Shown: one piece after another, positions 32,230-40,481 of the stretch
Layout: each line of letters starts with the position of its first letter
How positions within the stretch are numbered: position 1 is the stretch's first letter
Assembly: GCA_016213645.1 (NCBI GenBank)
Contig: JACQZY010000018.1
Coordinates: forward strand, 31,828-95,827
Direction of reading: 5' to 3'
DNA from: Actinomycetota bacterium
Lineage (GTDB): Bacteria; Actinomycetota; Thermoleophilia; Solirubrobacterales; JACPNS01
DNA length: 64,000 bases
Made by a program: the position numbers and the translations under genes
Notes under the pieces: model-generated
Told to the model about the DNA's origin: nothing
Database searches by the model: none
Seen by the model: only the letters and a program-made list of their open reading frames with translations

Positions 32230-33042
32230 TTAGCGGCCGGTGAACTTTGCCTGGCGACGCTCGATGAACGAGCGCACGCCTTCCTGTGCATCTTCGCTGC
32301 CGAGCAGCGTCGCAATGTCCTCGGTGTAGTGCGCCACCGACGCGTCGTGACCTTCGTCAAGCGCGCGATGGGCACTGGCCAGTGCCCCGCGCACCGCCAG
32401 CGGCGCCGCGCGCTCGGCGATGAACTGGGCAAGCTCGATCGCGCGGTCCAGCTGCGTGCCGGCCGCCACAACCTCCTGCACCACGCCCATGCGCAACGCC
32501 TCTTCGGCGCCGAACTCCTCACCGGTGAGAATCCAGCGCATCGCATTACCCCACCCGGCTTCGCGCACGAAGCGGGTTGTGGCACCGCCGAAGGGAAAGA
32601 TTCCGCGCTGCACCTCGAACTGAAGAAAGCGTGTGTCGGCGGAGGCGACGCGGATGTCGGCGGCCAGCGCCAGTTCCACCCCCGCGGTGTAACAAAGCCC
32701 CTGCGTGGCCACGATCACCGGTGTCGTCCAGCGCGTGCCGTCGTTTCGCCACGGGTCCAGGCCGCCTTCGGGAATCGCTTGCTCGGGTTTGCCGAAAATG
32801 CCGGCAACCTCCGCCAGATCCAGCCCGCCGGTGAAGTGGTCTCCATGGGCATAGATCACGCCCGCGCGGATCTCGTCGTCGCGCTCGATCCGCCCGTAGG
32901 CCTGCGCCAACTCGTGCATCATCGCCAGGTTGAAGGCGTTGCGCTTGGCCGGGCGGTTGAGGCCCACCAGCAGAACGTGTCCGCGAAGTTCGGTGGTGAC
33001 GGCGGATGCTTCGCCGCCCGTGTTGTTGCCGTTGTCGTTCAT
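32230..33042 (-). CDS. Enoyl-CoA hydratase/isomerase family protein (crotonase fold)
   Basis: A 270-residue crotonase. It has the acyl-CoA loop region RPAKRNAFNLAMMHEL, the oxyanion-hole segments HGDHFTGGLDLAEV and QGLCYTAGVELALAADIR, and FEVQRGIFPFGGATTRF, where family members usually have PExxLGxxPGxGGT. The C-terminal helix is typical. ATG 33042 was chosen. The substrate is not defined. It lies 83 bases downstream of the TetR gene and on the same strand, so the OYE-TetR-crotonase order may be one transcript. Confidence 0.85.
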   Translation of the reverse strand: MNDNGNNTGGEASAVTTELRGHVLLVGLNRPAKRNAFNLAMMHELAQAYGRIERDDEIRAGVIYAHGDHFTGGLDLAEVAGIFGKPEQAIPEGGLDPWRNDGTRWTTPVIVATQGLCYTAGVELALAADIRVASADTRFLQFEVQRGIFPFGGATTRFVREAGWGNAMRWILTGEEFGAEEALRMGVVQEVVAAGTQLDRAIELAQFIAERAAPLAVRGALASAHRALDEGHDASVAHYTEDIATLLGSEDAQEGVRSFIERRQAKFTGR

Positions 33043-33125
33043 AGGCTCAGGGTTTGGAACTACCGGCTTGTGAGATTCAAGCAGAGGTGATCCGGAGCCG
33101 TCGCACGCCGTCACCCTCGCTCCAA

Positions 33126-33719
33126 TTAGTACCGCGCAGCAGCACTCTCCAGCGCGGCGCGTATGCGTCCTTCCGCATCCGGCGCCGGAGTGGCCAGTTC
33201 CTTCAGCATCAGCCCGCTGACCATCGCCACCAACCCGACGACCGTCTGTTCGGGATCGGCCAAGCCCATCGCGCGAACGATCGTGTACGCGACGCGTGCA
33301 TAGGCAAGCTGGATGCGCTCGGCGGCGGGCCGAAGTTCGGGCCGGCGCGCCGCCAGCATCTGAAGTTCGATACAGGCGAGATGCTGGGCGCGGCGCAGTT
33401 CAAGATCCGTGGCAAGCGCCCGGGCGAAGATCGCAGGCCACTCGGCCGCGTCGAGACCGCCGTCCATCAGGTCTCCGGCCAGACGTTCGAGCAGGCCGGT
33501 GATCTGCATTGTGCCGTGCTCAAGCGCACGCGAAAGCAGCGCTTCGGTGGTGTCGAAGTGATAACTAACGGTCCCCGGCGAAACGCCCGCCTTCGCCGCC
33601 ACCGCGCGAACGGTCAGCGAGTCGACGCCGTGTTCTTCGACCACCGCGAGGGCGGCGTCGAGTAGCGGCTCGGGGCCGCCGGTGCGGGTACGAGGTGCGG
33701 CCTTGGTGGCGGCGCTCAC
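33126..33719 (-). CDS. TetR-family transcriptional regulator
   Basis: A 197-residue regulator starting at GTG 33719. The helix-turn-helix is SLTVRAVAAKAGVSPGTVSYHF. The C-terminal ligand domain is helical, with RALEHGTMQITGLLERLAG and later QTVVGLVAMVSGLML. The GTG overlaps the stop of the upstream OYE gene (GTGA, 33716-33719), so translation is coupled. It probably represses the OYE operon. A candidate operator is the ACGAT-tat-ATCGT dyad at 35148-35160. Confidence 0.9.
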   Translation of the reverse strand: MSAATKAAPRTRTGGPEPLLDAALAVVEEHGVDSLTVRAVAAKAGVSPGTVSYHFDTTEALLSRALEHGTMQITGLLERLAGDLMDGGLDAAEWPAIFARALATDLELRRAQHLACIELQMLAARRPELRPAAERIQLAYARVAYTIVRAMGLADPEQTVVGLVAMVSGLMLKELATPAPDAEGRIRAALESAAARY

Positions 33720-35143
33720 GCCGCGCCCCTGCGCTTACCACGGCGCAGCTTGATGCCTTTAGGCGAAAGCAGTTTCAGCAGAGCGCGGTGGATGCCGATG
33801 TCGGGATCCGGCTCGCGGCCGTCGGCGATGCGACGAAGCTGCTGGTTGTGCCAGATCAGCTCGGCCGCGCCGTCAAGCATTTTGATGCCGCTTTTAACCG
33901 GTTTCAACGCGCTGACGGCGTTGCGCTCGGTCAGCAGGCGACGTGGAAGCTCCGGTTCCACGGTGAGCGGACGGCCGATGCCGACTACGTCTATGCCCGC
34001 CGCCAGCGCCTCGCGCATCGCGGCAGCCGATCGCATGCCGCCGGTGATCATCAGCGGCGTTTTTGTGATCGCGCGGGCGCGCTCGGCGAAGTCCATGAAG
34101 TACGCCTCGCGGGCGCGCGTGCTGGCCTTCATCCCCGACGGATTGCCGACCATCGCCGCGCTGCCGTAGGTGCCACCGCTGATCTCCAGCAAGTCGAGAC
34201 CTTCGGTGTCGAGCGCGCGGATCACGTCCAGCGACTCGTTCTCGGTAAATCCACCGCGCTGAAAGTCCGCCGAGTTGAGTTTGACGCTGAGCACCTTGTC
34301 CGGGCCGATCGCCGCGCGCACGGCGCGAACAATCTCGATCAGGAAGCGGCGACGGCGTTCGGCGTCCCCTCCCCACTCGTCGGTGCGGGTGTTGGCGTTG
34401 GGCGAAAGAAACTGCGAAACCAGATATCCGTGCGCGCCGTGGATCTGCACGCCGTCAAAGCCCGCACGCACACAAACTTCGGCGGCGGTGGCAAAGCGCT
34501 TGATCTGCTCCTTGACCTCGGCATCGGTGAGGGCGCGCGGCGTCGGCAGGCGCAGCCCCTTGACCGGCGCGCGCACCGCGCTGGGCGCGACGATCTGCTT
34601 GGACGTGCCGGGCATCGCCTGGCGACCGGGGTGGTTGAGCTGCACCAGCGCGACCGTACCGTTGGCGCGCATCGCGTCGGCCCACTGTTTGAGTTCGGTG
34701 AGATTTGTGTCGTCCTCGATCACCACGTCGCCCGGCTCGCCGAGCGCCCTGCGGTCGATCATCACGTTGCCCGTCAGCAACATGCCCGCGCCACCGCCGG
34801 ACCAGCGGCGATACAGCGTGAAGAGCCTGGGCGTGGGTTTGTTCTGACGCCCGCCCATCGCCTCGGCCATCGCCGGTTTTGCGATGCGATTGGTGAATGT
34901 GACGCCGCAAGGCAGAGTCAGCGGATCAGCAAGCTGGACGGGGCCTGCGGATCCCGCCTCGCCAGAGGCGGCGGATCCGGCGGTCAAATCAATTTCGCCC
35001 GAACCACCTTGGCCGTCCGCGGACGAAACGACAGAGCGGTCGGCGCCGGCTCCGATGCCCGCGCCGACCGCCTCACCACCAGAGCTCTCCGCGCCAGACC
35101 GGGGGGCGGCAGTCGTGGAGAGCTGTTCGGTGGAGTCGTTCAT
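33716..35143 (-). CDS. Old Yellow Enzyme family NADH:flavin oxidoreductase
   Basis: A 475-residue FMN enzyme. Residues about 1-68 are a low-complexity Ser/Gly/Ala extension. The TIM-barrel domain follows, with IAKPAMAEAMG, LNHPGRQA, the substrate-binding HGAHGYLVSQFLSP and GIGRPL near the C-terminus. It lacks a C-terminal FeS/FAD extension, so it is a single-domain ene-reductase type. It likely reduces electron-poor alkenes or acts on 2,4-dienoyl-CoA-like compounds. The start at ATG 35143 lies seven bases after a TATAAT, implying a leaderless message. Translation of the TetR gene is coupled to its stop. Confidence 0.88.
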   Translation of the reverse strand: MNDSTEQLSTTAAPRSGAESSGGEAVGAGIGAGADRSVVSSADGQGGSGEIDLTAGSAASGEAGSAGPVQLADPLTLPCGVTFTNRIAKPAMAEAMGGRQNKPTPRLFTLYRRWSGGGAGMLLTGNVMIDRRALGEPGDVVIEDDTNLTELKQWADAMRANGTVALVQLNHPGRQAMPGTSKQIVAPSAVRAPVKGLRLPTPRALTDAEVKEQIKRFATAAEVCVRAGFDGVQIHGAHGYLVSQFLSPNANTRTDEWGGDAERRRRFLIEIVRAVRAAIGPDKVLSVKLNSADFQRGGFTENESLDVIRALDTEGLDLLEISGGTYGSAAMVGNPSGMKASTRAREAYFMDFAERARAITKTPLMITGGMRSAAAMREALAAGIDVVGIGRPLTVEPELPRRLLTERNAVSALKPVKSGIKMLDGAAELIWHNQQLRRIADGREPDPDIGIHRALLKLLSPKGIKLRRGKRRGAA

Positions 35144-35147
35144 CTGT

Positions 35148-35160
35148 ACGATTATATCGT
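35148..35160 (-). promoter_or_regulatory. Operator-like dyad over a leaderless promoter
   Basis: ACGAT-tat-ATCGT is a perfect 5-base dyad. On the minus strand it contains TATAAT (35156-35151), seven bases before ATG 35143. A TGTACGA sequence occurs at 35146-35152 and again at 35166-35172. Binding of the coupled TetR protein here would block the -10 box. Confidence 0.55.
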
Positions 35161-35213
35161 GCGGATGTACGAATCCGCAAATCTCGGTTCGCGGGCGATT
35201 CGCTCAACCACAC

Positions 35214-36638
35214 CTACGCCAAATTCACCATCACGTGCTTGATCTCCGTGTAGTCCTCAAGCGCGTACATCGATAGATCCTTGCCGTAGCCGCTCTGCTT
35301 GAAGCCGCCGTGAGGCATTTCGCTGACCAACGGCATGTGGTCGTTGATCCAGACCGCGCCGAACTGCAGCAGGCGGGCGGCGTTCATCGCACGGGCTACG
35401 TCGCGGGTCCAGACGCTGGCGGCGAGGCCGTACTCGACTCCGTTGGCGTATTCGATCGCTTGTTCGTCGCTGTCGAAACGCTGCACGGTCACGACCGGGC
35501 CAAAGACCTCTTTCTGCACGAGTTCGTCGTCTTGGGCGACACCGGCGATCACCGTCGGCGAGTAGAAATAGCCCGCGCCATCGGGCGCTGCGCCTCCAGT
35601 CACCAGCTCGGCCGATGACGAACGCCCCTCGACCAGACCGGCCACACGGTCGCGCTGCGTCGCGCTTACCAGCGGTCCCATCTCCGTGGTCTCGTCGGTC
35701 GGGTCGCCGACGGGAAGCTCCTTGACCGCCTCGCTCAACCCAGACACAAAGTCGTCGTAGACCTTCGGACCCGCAAGCACGCGGCAGGCCGCCGTGCAGT
35801 CCTGGCCGGTGTTGTAGTAGCCGCCGATCTTCACGCCCTCGATCACGGCCTCGAGATCGGCGTCGTCGAAGATCACCACCGGTGCCTTGCCCCCAAGCTC
35901 CAGGTGCACGCGCTTCAAGGAATCCGCCGCCGCGCGGGCGATCCACTTGCCGGTCGGCACCGATCCCGTCAGCGACACCATCGCCACGTCGTGATGCGTG
36001 ACCAGCGCCTGGCCGGCCGGGTCACCGTGGCCGTAGATCACGTTGAAGACGCCGGCCGGCACATGCTCTGCAACGATCTCGGCCAGCCGCGCGGTTGTCA
36101 GCGGTGTGTATTCGCTGGGCTTCAAGACCACGGTGTTGCCGGCCGCCAGCGCCGGACCGATCTTCCACACGGCCATCAGCAACGGATAGTTCCACGGCGC
36201 CACCTGGCCCACCACTCCCACGGGTTCGCGGCGGATCATCGATGTGTACCCCTCCATGTATTCACCGGCCGCACGACCTTCGAGGTTGCGCGCCGCACCC
36301 GCGAAGTAGCGCAGACAATCCGAGGCCTGCGGCAGCTCCTCGCGCGCAAACTCGATCGGTTTGCCGACGTTGGCGCTCTCCAGCTGAGCGAGTTCCTCGG
36401 CGGCGGCGTCGATCGAGTCGGCGATCTTCAGCAGCGCGGTCGATCGCTCTTGCGGCGTGGCGTGACCCCACGCGTCAAACGCGGCCTTGGCGGCCGCGAC
36501 CGCCGCGTCCACGTCGGCGGCTCCGCTAAGCGGCGCGCTGCCGATCTTCTCCCCGGTCGCCGGGTTGATCACGTCCTCGCCACCGGCGTCGCCGGTTTCC
36601 TGGCCGTTGATGAAGTTCTTCAGCTCGGGCGCTGACAT
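35214..36638 (-). CDS. NAD-dependent aldehyde dehydrogenase (aminobutyraldehyde dehydrogenase-like)
   Basis: A 474-residue enzyme with AAAGGAA before ATG 36638. It shows the ALDH family landmarks: APWNYPLLMAVWK, the NAD-binding GSVPTGKWIA, the catalytic Glu in LELGGKAP, the catalytic Cys in NTGQDCTAACR and KEVFGPVV near the end. The Trp and Asn residues around NYP and the ending HMPLVSEMPHGGFKQSGYGKD fit gamma-aminobutyraldehyde or betaine-aldehyde type enzymes. It is the last gene of a minus-strand operon with alanine dehydrogenase, saccharopine-dehydrogenase-like and aminotransferase genes. It likely oxidises the aminoaldehyde made by the aminotransferase. Confidence 0.9.
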   Translation of the reverse strand: MSAPELKNFINGQETGDAGGEDVINPATGEKIGSAPLSGAADVDAAVAAAKAAFDAWGHATPQERSTALLKIADSIDAAAEELAQLESANVGKPIEFAREELPQASDCLRYFAGAARNLEGRAAGEYMEGYTSMIRREPVGVVGQVAPWNYPLLMAVWKIGPALAAGNTVVLKPSEYTPLTTARLAEIVAEHVPAGVFNVIYGHGDPAGQALVTHHDVAMVSLTGSVPTGKWIARAAADSLKRVHLELGGKAPVVIFDDADLEAVIEGVKIGGYYNTGQDCTAACRVLAGPKVYDDFVSGLSEAVKELPVGDPTDETTEMGPLVSATQRDRVAGLVEGRSSSAELVTGGAAPDGAGYFYSPTVIAGVAQDDELVQKEVFGPVVTVQRFDSDEQAIEYANGVEYGLAASVWTRDVARAMNAARLLQFGAVWINDHMPLVSEMPHGGFKQSGYGKDLSMYALEDYTEIKHVMVNLA

Positions 36639-36681
36639 CGGGGTTCCTTTCGTTGGTGGGACTGATCGACTGCGGAAATTT

Positions 36682-37794
36682 TCAAAGCAGACCGGACAAC
36701 GGCGCGCACTCAGCGCCCACTGCCTCTGCCACAACGGCGTTGGTCACGCGACCGCCGGCCACATTGACACCGGGCGCCAGGCCCGGATCACGCTCCACGG
36801 CACCGGCCGGGCCATGCTCCGCCAGCGCCAGCACATACGGCAGCGTGGCGTTTGTCAGCGCAAACGTGGAGGTGATCGGTACCGCGCCCGGCATGTTGGC
36901 CACGCAGTAGTGCAGCACGCCCTCAACTTCGTAAGTTGGGTCGCTGTGGGTGGTGGGCCTTGACGTCTCGAAGCATCCGCCCTGGTCGATCGCGACGTCC
37001 ACCAGCACGGCTCCCGGCTTCATCATCTTGAGCTGTTCGCGCTTGACCACGTGCGGCGCACGCGCGCCGTGCACCAGCACCGCGCCAATCACCAGATCCG
37101 CGTAGGGCAGCATTTGCTCGATGGCGAGCGTTGACGAGTAAACCGTGGAAGCCTGGCCGGCAAACACCACTTCCAGCTCTCGCAGACGGTCGATCGAGCG
37201 GTCGAAGACGAAGACGTCGGCCTGCAGGCCGATCGCGATGATTGCCGCGTTCATACCCACGACTCCACCGCCGATCACCATCACGTTCGCCGCCGAAACT
37301 CCGGGCACACCACCAAGCAGAAGTCCGCGCCCGCCCAGCGGCCGCTCCAGCATGAAGGCACCGCTCTGCGCGGCCAGCTTGCCGGCGATCTCGCTCATCG
37401 GCGCCAGCAGCGGCAGCCGGCCGGCGGCGTCCTCGACGGTCTCGTAGGCAATGCATGTGGCGCCGCTCTCGCAAAGTCCGCGCGCAAGCTCGGGCACCGG
37501 CGCAAGATGTAGATACGTGAAAAGGATCTGGCCCGTCCGTAGCATCGCCACTTCCGGCGGCAGAGGTTCTTTGACCTTGAGGATCAGTTCCGCCTGTTCG
37601 AACACCGCTGTGGCGTCAGGCAGAATGCGCGCGCCCTGCTCTTCATAAGAGCGGTCCGGCAGTGCGCTGCCTTCGCCGGCGCCGCGTTGCACCAGCACCT
37701 CGTGACCACGGTCGACTAGTTCGCGCACTCCCACCGGCGTCAGCGCAACGCGGTACTCGTCGGTCTTGACCTCGGTCGGCACGCCCACTTTCAT
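36682..37794 (-). CDS. ald: Alanine dehydrogenase
   Basis: A 370-residue enzyme of the usual length. It begins MKVGVPTEVKTDEYRVALTP, the family signature. It has AYETVEDAAGRLPLL, the NAD-binding VIGGGVVGMNAA, and DVAIDQGGCFETSRPTTH near the C-terminus. It interconverts L-alanine with pyruvate, ammonia and NADH. Its start overlaps the stop of the preceding gene by four bases (37791-37794), and the ALDH gene follows after 43 bases. In this operon it would regenerate pyruvate from the alanine formed by the aminotransferase. Confidence 0.95.
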   Translation of the reverse strand: MKVGVPTEVKTDEYRVALTPVGVRELVDRGHEVLVQRGAGEGSALPDRSYEEQGARILPDATAVFEQAELILKVKEPLPPEVAMLRTGQILFTYLHLAPVPELARGLCESGATCIAYETVEDAAGRLPLLAPMSEIAGKLAAQSGAFMLERPLGGRGLLLGGVPGVSAANVMVIGGGVVGMNAAIIAIGLQADVFVFDRSIDRLRELEVVFAGQASTVYSSTLAIEQMLPYADLVIGAVLVHGARAPHVVKREQLKMMKPGAVLVDVAIDQGGCFETSRPTTHSDPTYEVEGVLHYCVANMPGAVPITSTFALTNATLPYVLALAEHGPAGAVERDPGLAPGVNVAGGRVTNAVVAEAVGAECAPLSGLL

Positions 37795-38873
37795 TCCGCA
37801 CCAACCTCCAACTCAAACCGCGCGCCTCTGCTTTCCAGCTCCGGGTAAAGATCTTCCGGCCCAACGCAGCTTTCGGGTGGCAGTGCGCCGCGCGCGGTGA
37901 TCACACCACGCGCCAGCAAGCGAACGGCCGCGGCGGCGGGCGTGGCGGTGGAGACAACGCTGCCGCCCAGGCCCCAGGCCTCGTGCGGCGAAGTCGTGCA
38001 GGTGGCGCGCGCGTGGCGGTCGCCGCGCCAGGCATCGACGATATGCACCGAGACGGTCCGCGACGAAGGCTTCACCGCCCCGGCGATCACGGCTTCGACT
38101 TCGGCATCGCTCGCGCCGATCAAGCTCTTCAGCCGCTTCAACACCGTCGGGCCGAGCGACAATCGAAAACCGGCCTCGGCACAGCCAAAGCTTTCGCCAA
38201 ACGTCACCAGTTCGCTGTGCAGCGTGTAGATCGACGGCGCGTCACCGATCGGTAGCGGAAATTCCACAATGCCGCCACTGGAAAGCGCCTCGATCTCAAC
38301 GGGTTTACCGTCACGCAGCACCACCGGAGAAAGCGTGAGTTCGTCGAGCAACGTGCGCACCGCATAAGGCGGCGCGAAACCTTCGGGCGGATCGAGGTCA
38401 CGGCCGCCGGCCGTGATCATCATGCGCTCGACCTCGCCGTCGAGCGCGGCGGTCACCTGCGCACCCATCACATTGGTCTTGCCCGGCGCCGAGCCCATGC
38501 CAAACAGCGCCAACAGCCCGGCGTCCCGGAAACGGTCATTCAGCTCCAGCTGCTTGAGCGTCGTCCAGTAAAGACCGCCGAGATCTATGTAGTGACAGCC
38601 CGCCAGCAGGCAGGCTTCCATCACGCCGAGGTTCAGTGGATAACTGGCGGAGTTGACGATCACGTCGCGGCCGTCCAACAGGTCCGCCAGCGCCTTGGAG
38701 TCGCGCGCGTCCACCGCGGCCGCGGTTGCCTTGCCGCCGCCGTGCGCGGCGGCGGTGCGCTCGGCCTGCTCGGCGTTGACGTCCAGCAACAACTGCCCCG
38801 AGACCTCGGCCGACTCCGCAAGGTCGCGCACGATCGCCGGCGCGATCGTGCCGCCGGCCCCGAGTACGGCCAC
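37791..38873 (-). CDS. Saccharopine dehydrogenase-like NAD(P)-binding oxidoreductase
   Basis: A 360-residue protein if GTG 38873 is used. TTG 38942 would add 23 residues and overlap the aminotransferase stop. The nucleotide-binding strand reads VAVLGAGGTIAPAIVRDL, and DVIVNSASYPLNLGVMEACL and GLLALFGMGSAPGKTNVM follow in the order seen in saccharopine and carboxynorspermidine-type dehydrogenases. The family links or splits amino acids and amines through secondary-amine intermediates. It is coupled to ald by a four-base overlap. A role in lysine, putrescine or related amine turnover is inferred from the operon. Confidence 0.85.
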   Translation of the reverse strand: MAVLGAGGTIAPAIVRDLAESAEVSGQLLLDVNAEQAERTAAAHGGGKATAAAVDARDSKALADLLDGRDVIVNSASYPLNLGVMEACLLAGCHYIDLGGLYWTTLKQLELNDRFRDAGLLALFGMGSAPGKTNVMGAQVTAALDGEVERMMITAGGRDLDPPEGFAPPYAVRTLLDELTLSPVVLRDGKPVEIEALSSGGIVEFPLPIGDAPSIYTLHSELVTFGESFGCAEAGFRLSLGPTVLKRLKSLIGASDAEVEAVIAGAVKPSSRTVSVHIVDAWRGDRHARATCTTSPHEAWGLGGSVVSTATPAAAAVRLLARGVITARGALPPESCVGPEDLYPELESRGARFELEVGAE

Positions 38874-38928
38874 GCTCAGACTGCCGCCGGGCGCTGCCGG
38901 CGGAGTCCCTGCCGGAGGCGCCTGCGAG

Positions 38929-40341
38929 TCAGTGGCGGACAATCTTGTCCCAGGCCTCCGTGAGCACCGATCGCAGAATGCGGTCGATCTCCTCGAACTG
39001 CTCGCTGTCGGCAATCAGCGGCGGCGAGAGCTGGATCACCGGGTCGCCACGGTCGTCGGCCCTGCAGATCAAACCTTTGTCGAACAAGGCATTGGAAAGG
39101 AAACCGCGCAGCAGCACCTCGCACTCTTCGTCGCTGAAACTCTCGCGCGTCTCCTTGTCCTTGACCAGTTCAATCGCCTGGAAAAAGCCGGCGCCGCGAA
39201 CGTCGCCGACGATCGGCAACTCGCGAAGTCCCTCGAGCATGCCGCGGAACTCGGGCTCCTTGGCGCGGACATGACCACAGAGGTCCTCGCGTTCAAAGAT
39301 CGCGATGTTCGCCAGCGCGATCGCAGCCGAAACGGGATGTCCGCCGAAAGTGATGCCGTGGCTGAATGACTTCTCGCCCTGCATGAACGGTTCGGCGATA
39401 CGGTCGCTCGCGATCATCGCGCCCATCGGGGCGTAGGCGCTGGTGATGCCTTTGGCCGTGGTGACGATGTCCGGCGAGTAGCCGTAGCGTTCGTGGCCGA
39501 AGTAGTAACCGAGGCGACCCCAGGAGCAGATCACCTCGTCGCTGATCAGCAGCACGCCATGGCGGTCGCAGATCTCACGCACGCGCTGAAAGTAACCCTC
39601 GGGCGGCGTGAAACAGCCACCGGCGTTCTGAACTGGTTCAAGGATCACGGCGGCCACAGTGTCGGCGCCTTGAAACTCGATCATCTGCTCGATCGCGTCG
39701 GCGGCCCACAAAGGTTCGTGGTCTGGCGGCAGGTGGTAAACATTTGTGTTGGGCGCGTGCAGGCCGCCGGGCACGAGTGGCTCGAACTGCTCGCGCAGCG
39801 AGGTGATGCCCGTGGCCGTAAGCGCACCGTGGGTGGTGCCGTGGTAGGCGAGATCACGGGCGATCAGCTTGGTGCGTCGCTGGTCGCCGTTTAACTGGTG
39901 GTAGGCCTTGGCCAGTTTCCACGCGCTCTCCACGCTTTCGGACCCGCCGCTTGTGAAGAACACGCGGTTGAGGTCGCCGGGCGCGAGCTCTGCCACCTTC
40001 GCGGCCAGTTCGATCGCGCGCGGGTGGGCGTAGCTCCAGTTGGTGTAGAAGCCGAGTTCGGAGATCTGCTTGGCGGCGGCCTCGCCGATCTCGGCACGGC
40101 CGTGGCCCACGTTTACGCAGAACAGCGCGGACAGACCATCCAGGTAACGCTTGCCGTGCTCGTCGTAGACGTAACAGCCTTCACCGCGCGTGATGATCGG
40201 GATCGGGTGATCCGGCCCATAGGCGCCCATGCGCGTGAAGTGCATCCATAGATGCCTGCGCGCGAGCTCTTGCAGGTCGGCGCCGCCACCGGGTTTGCCG
40301 CCGGGTGCCTCGCCTGACTTGGTGGTGGTCGAAATCGCCAT
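38929..40341 (-). CDS. Class III PLP-dependent aminotransferase (omega/diamine type)
   Basis: A 470-residue enzyme. GGAGGT lies nine bases before ATG 40341, which is preferred to ATG 40350. It has the class III landmarks FTSGGSESVESAWKLAKAYH, HGTTHGALTATG, EPVQNAGGCFTPPEGY, the Asp in LLISDEVICSWGR and the PLP Lys in TTAKGITSAYAPMGA. Family members transaminate putrescine, other diamines or beta-alanine with pyruvate. It leads the operon that ends with the aldehyde dehydrogenase, and the alanine dehydrogenase fits pyruvate as its acceptor. Confidence 0.9.
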   Translation of the reverse strand: MAISTTTKSGEAPGGKPGGGADLQELARRHLWMHFTRMGAYGPDHPIPIITRGEGCYVYDEHGKRYLDGLSALFCVNVGHGRAEIGEAAAKQISELGFYTNWSYAHPRAIELAAKVAELAPGDLNRVFFTSGGSESVESAWKLAKAYHQLNGDQRRTKLIARDLAYHGTTHGALTATGITSLREQFEPLVPGGLHAPNTNVYHLPPDHEPLWAADAIEQMIEFQGADTVAAVILEPVQNAGGCFTPPEGYFQRVREICDRHGVLLISDEVICSWGRLGYYFGHERYGYSPDIVTTAKGITSAYAPMGAMIASDRIAEPFMQGEKSFSHGITFGGHPVSAAIALANIAIFEREDLCGHVRAKEPEFRGMLEGLRELPIVGDVRGAGFFQAIELVKDKETRESFSDEECEVLLRGFLSNALFDKGLICRADDRGDPVIQLSPPLIADSEQFEEIDRILRSVLTEAWDKIVRH

Positions 40342-40481
40342 CTTGGCCATACCTCCCGCATCTGGTGCCACCGCTACCGGCGGCTGATTTTCAGGCTACA
40401 TGACCCGGCGGGTGATGGGTGTCGCCGTCTGGACCAGGGTCGGATGGCACGAAGGAATTATTTACGCGGCCGCCAGTGCGG

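Noticed and set aside
33695..35242. 515-residue plus-strand open frame
   Set aside because: It is antisense to the Old Yellow Enzyme gene, with a shadow composition rich in Arg and His and no domain.
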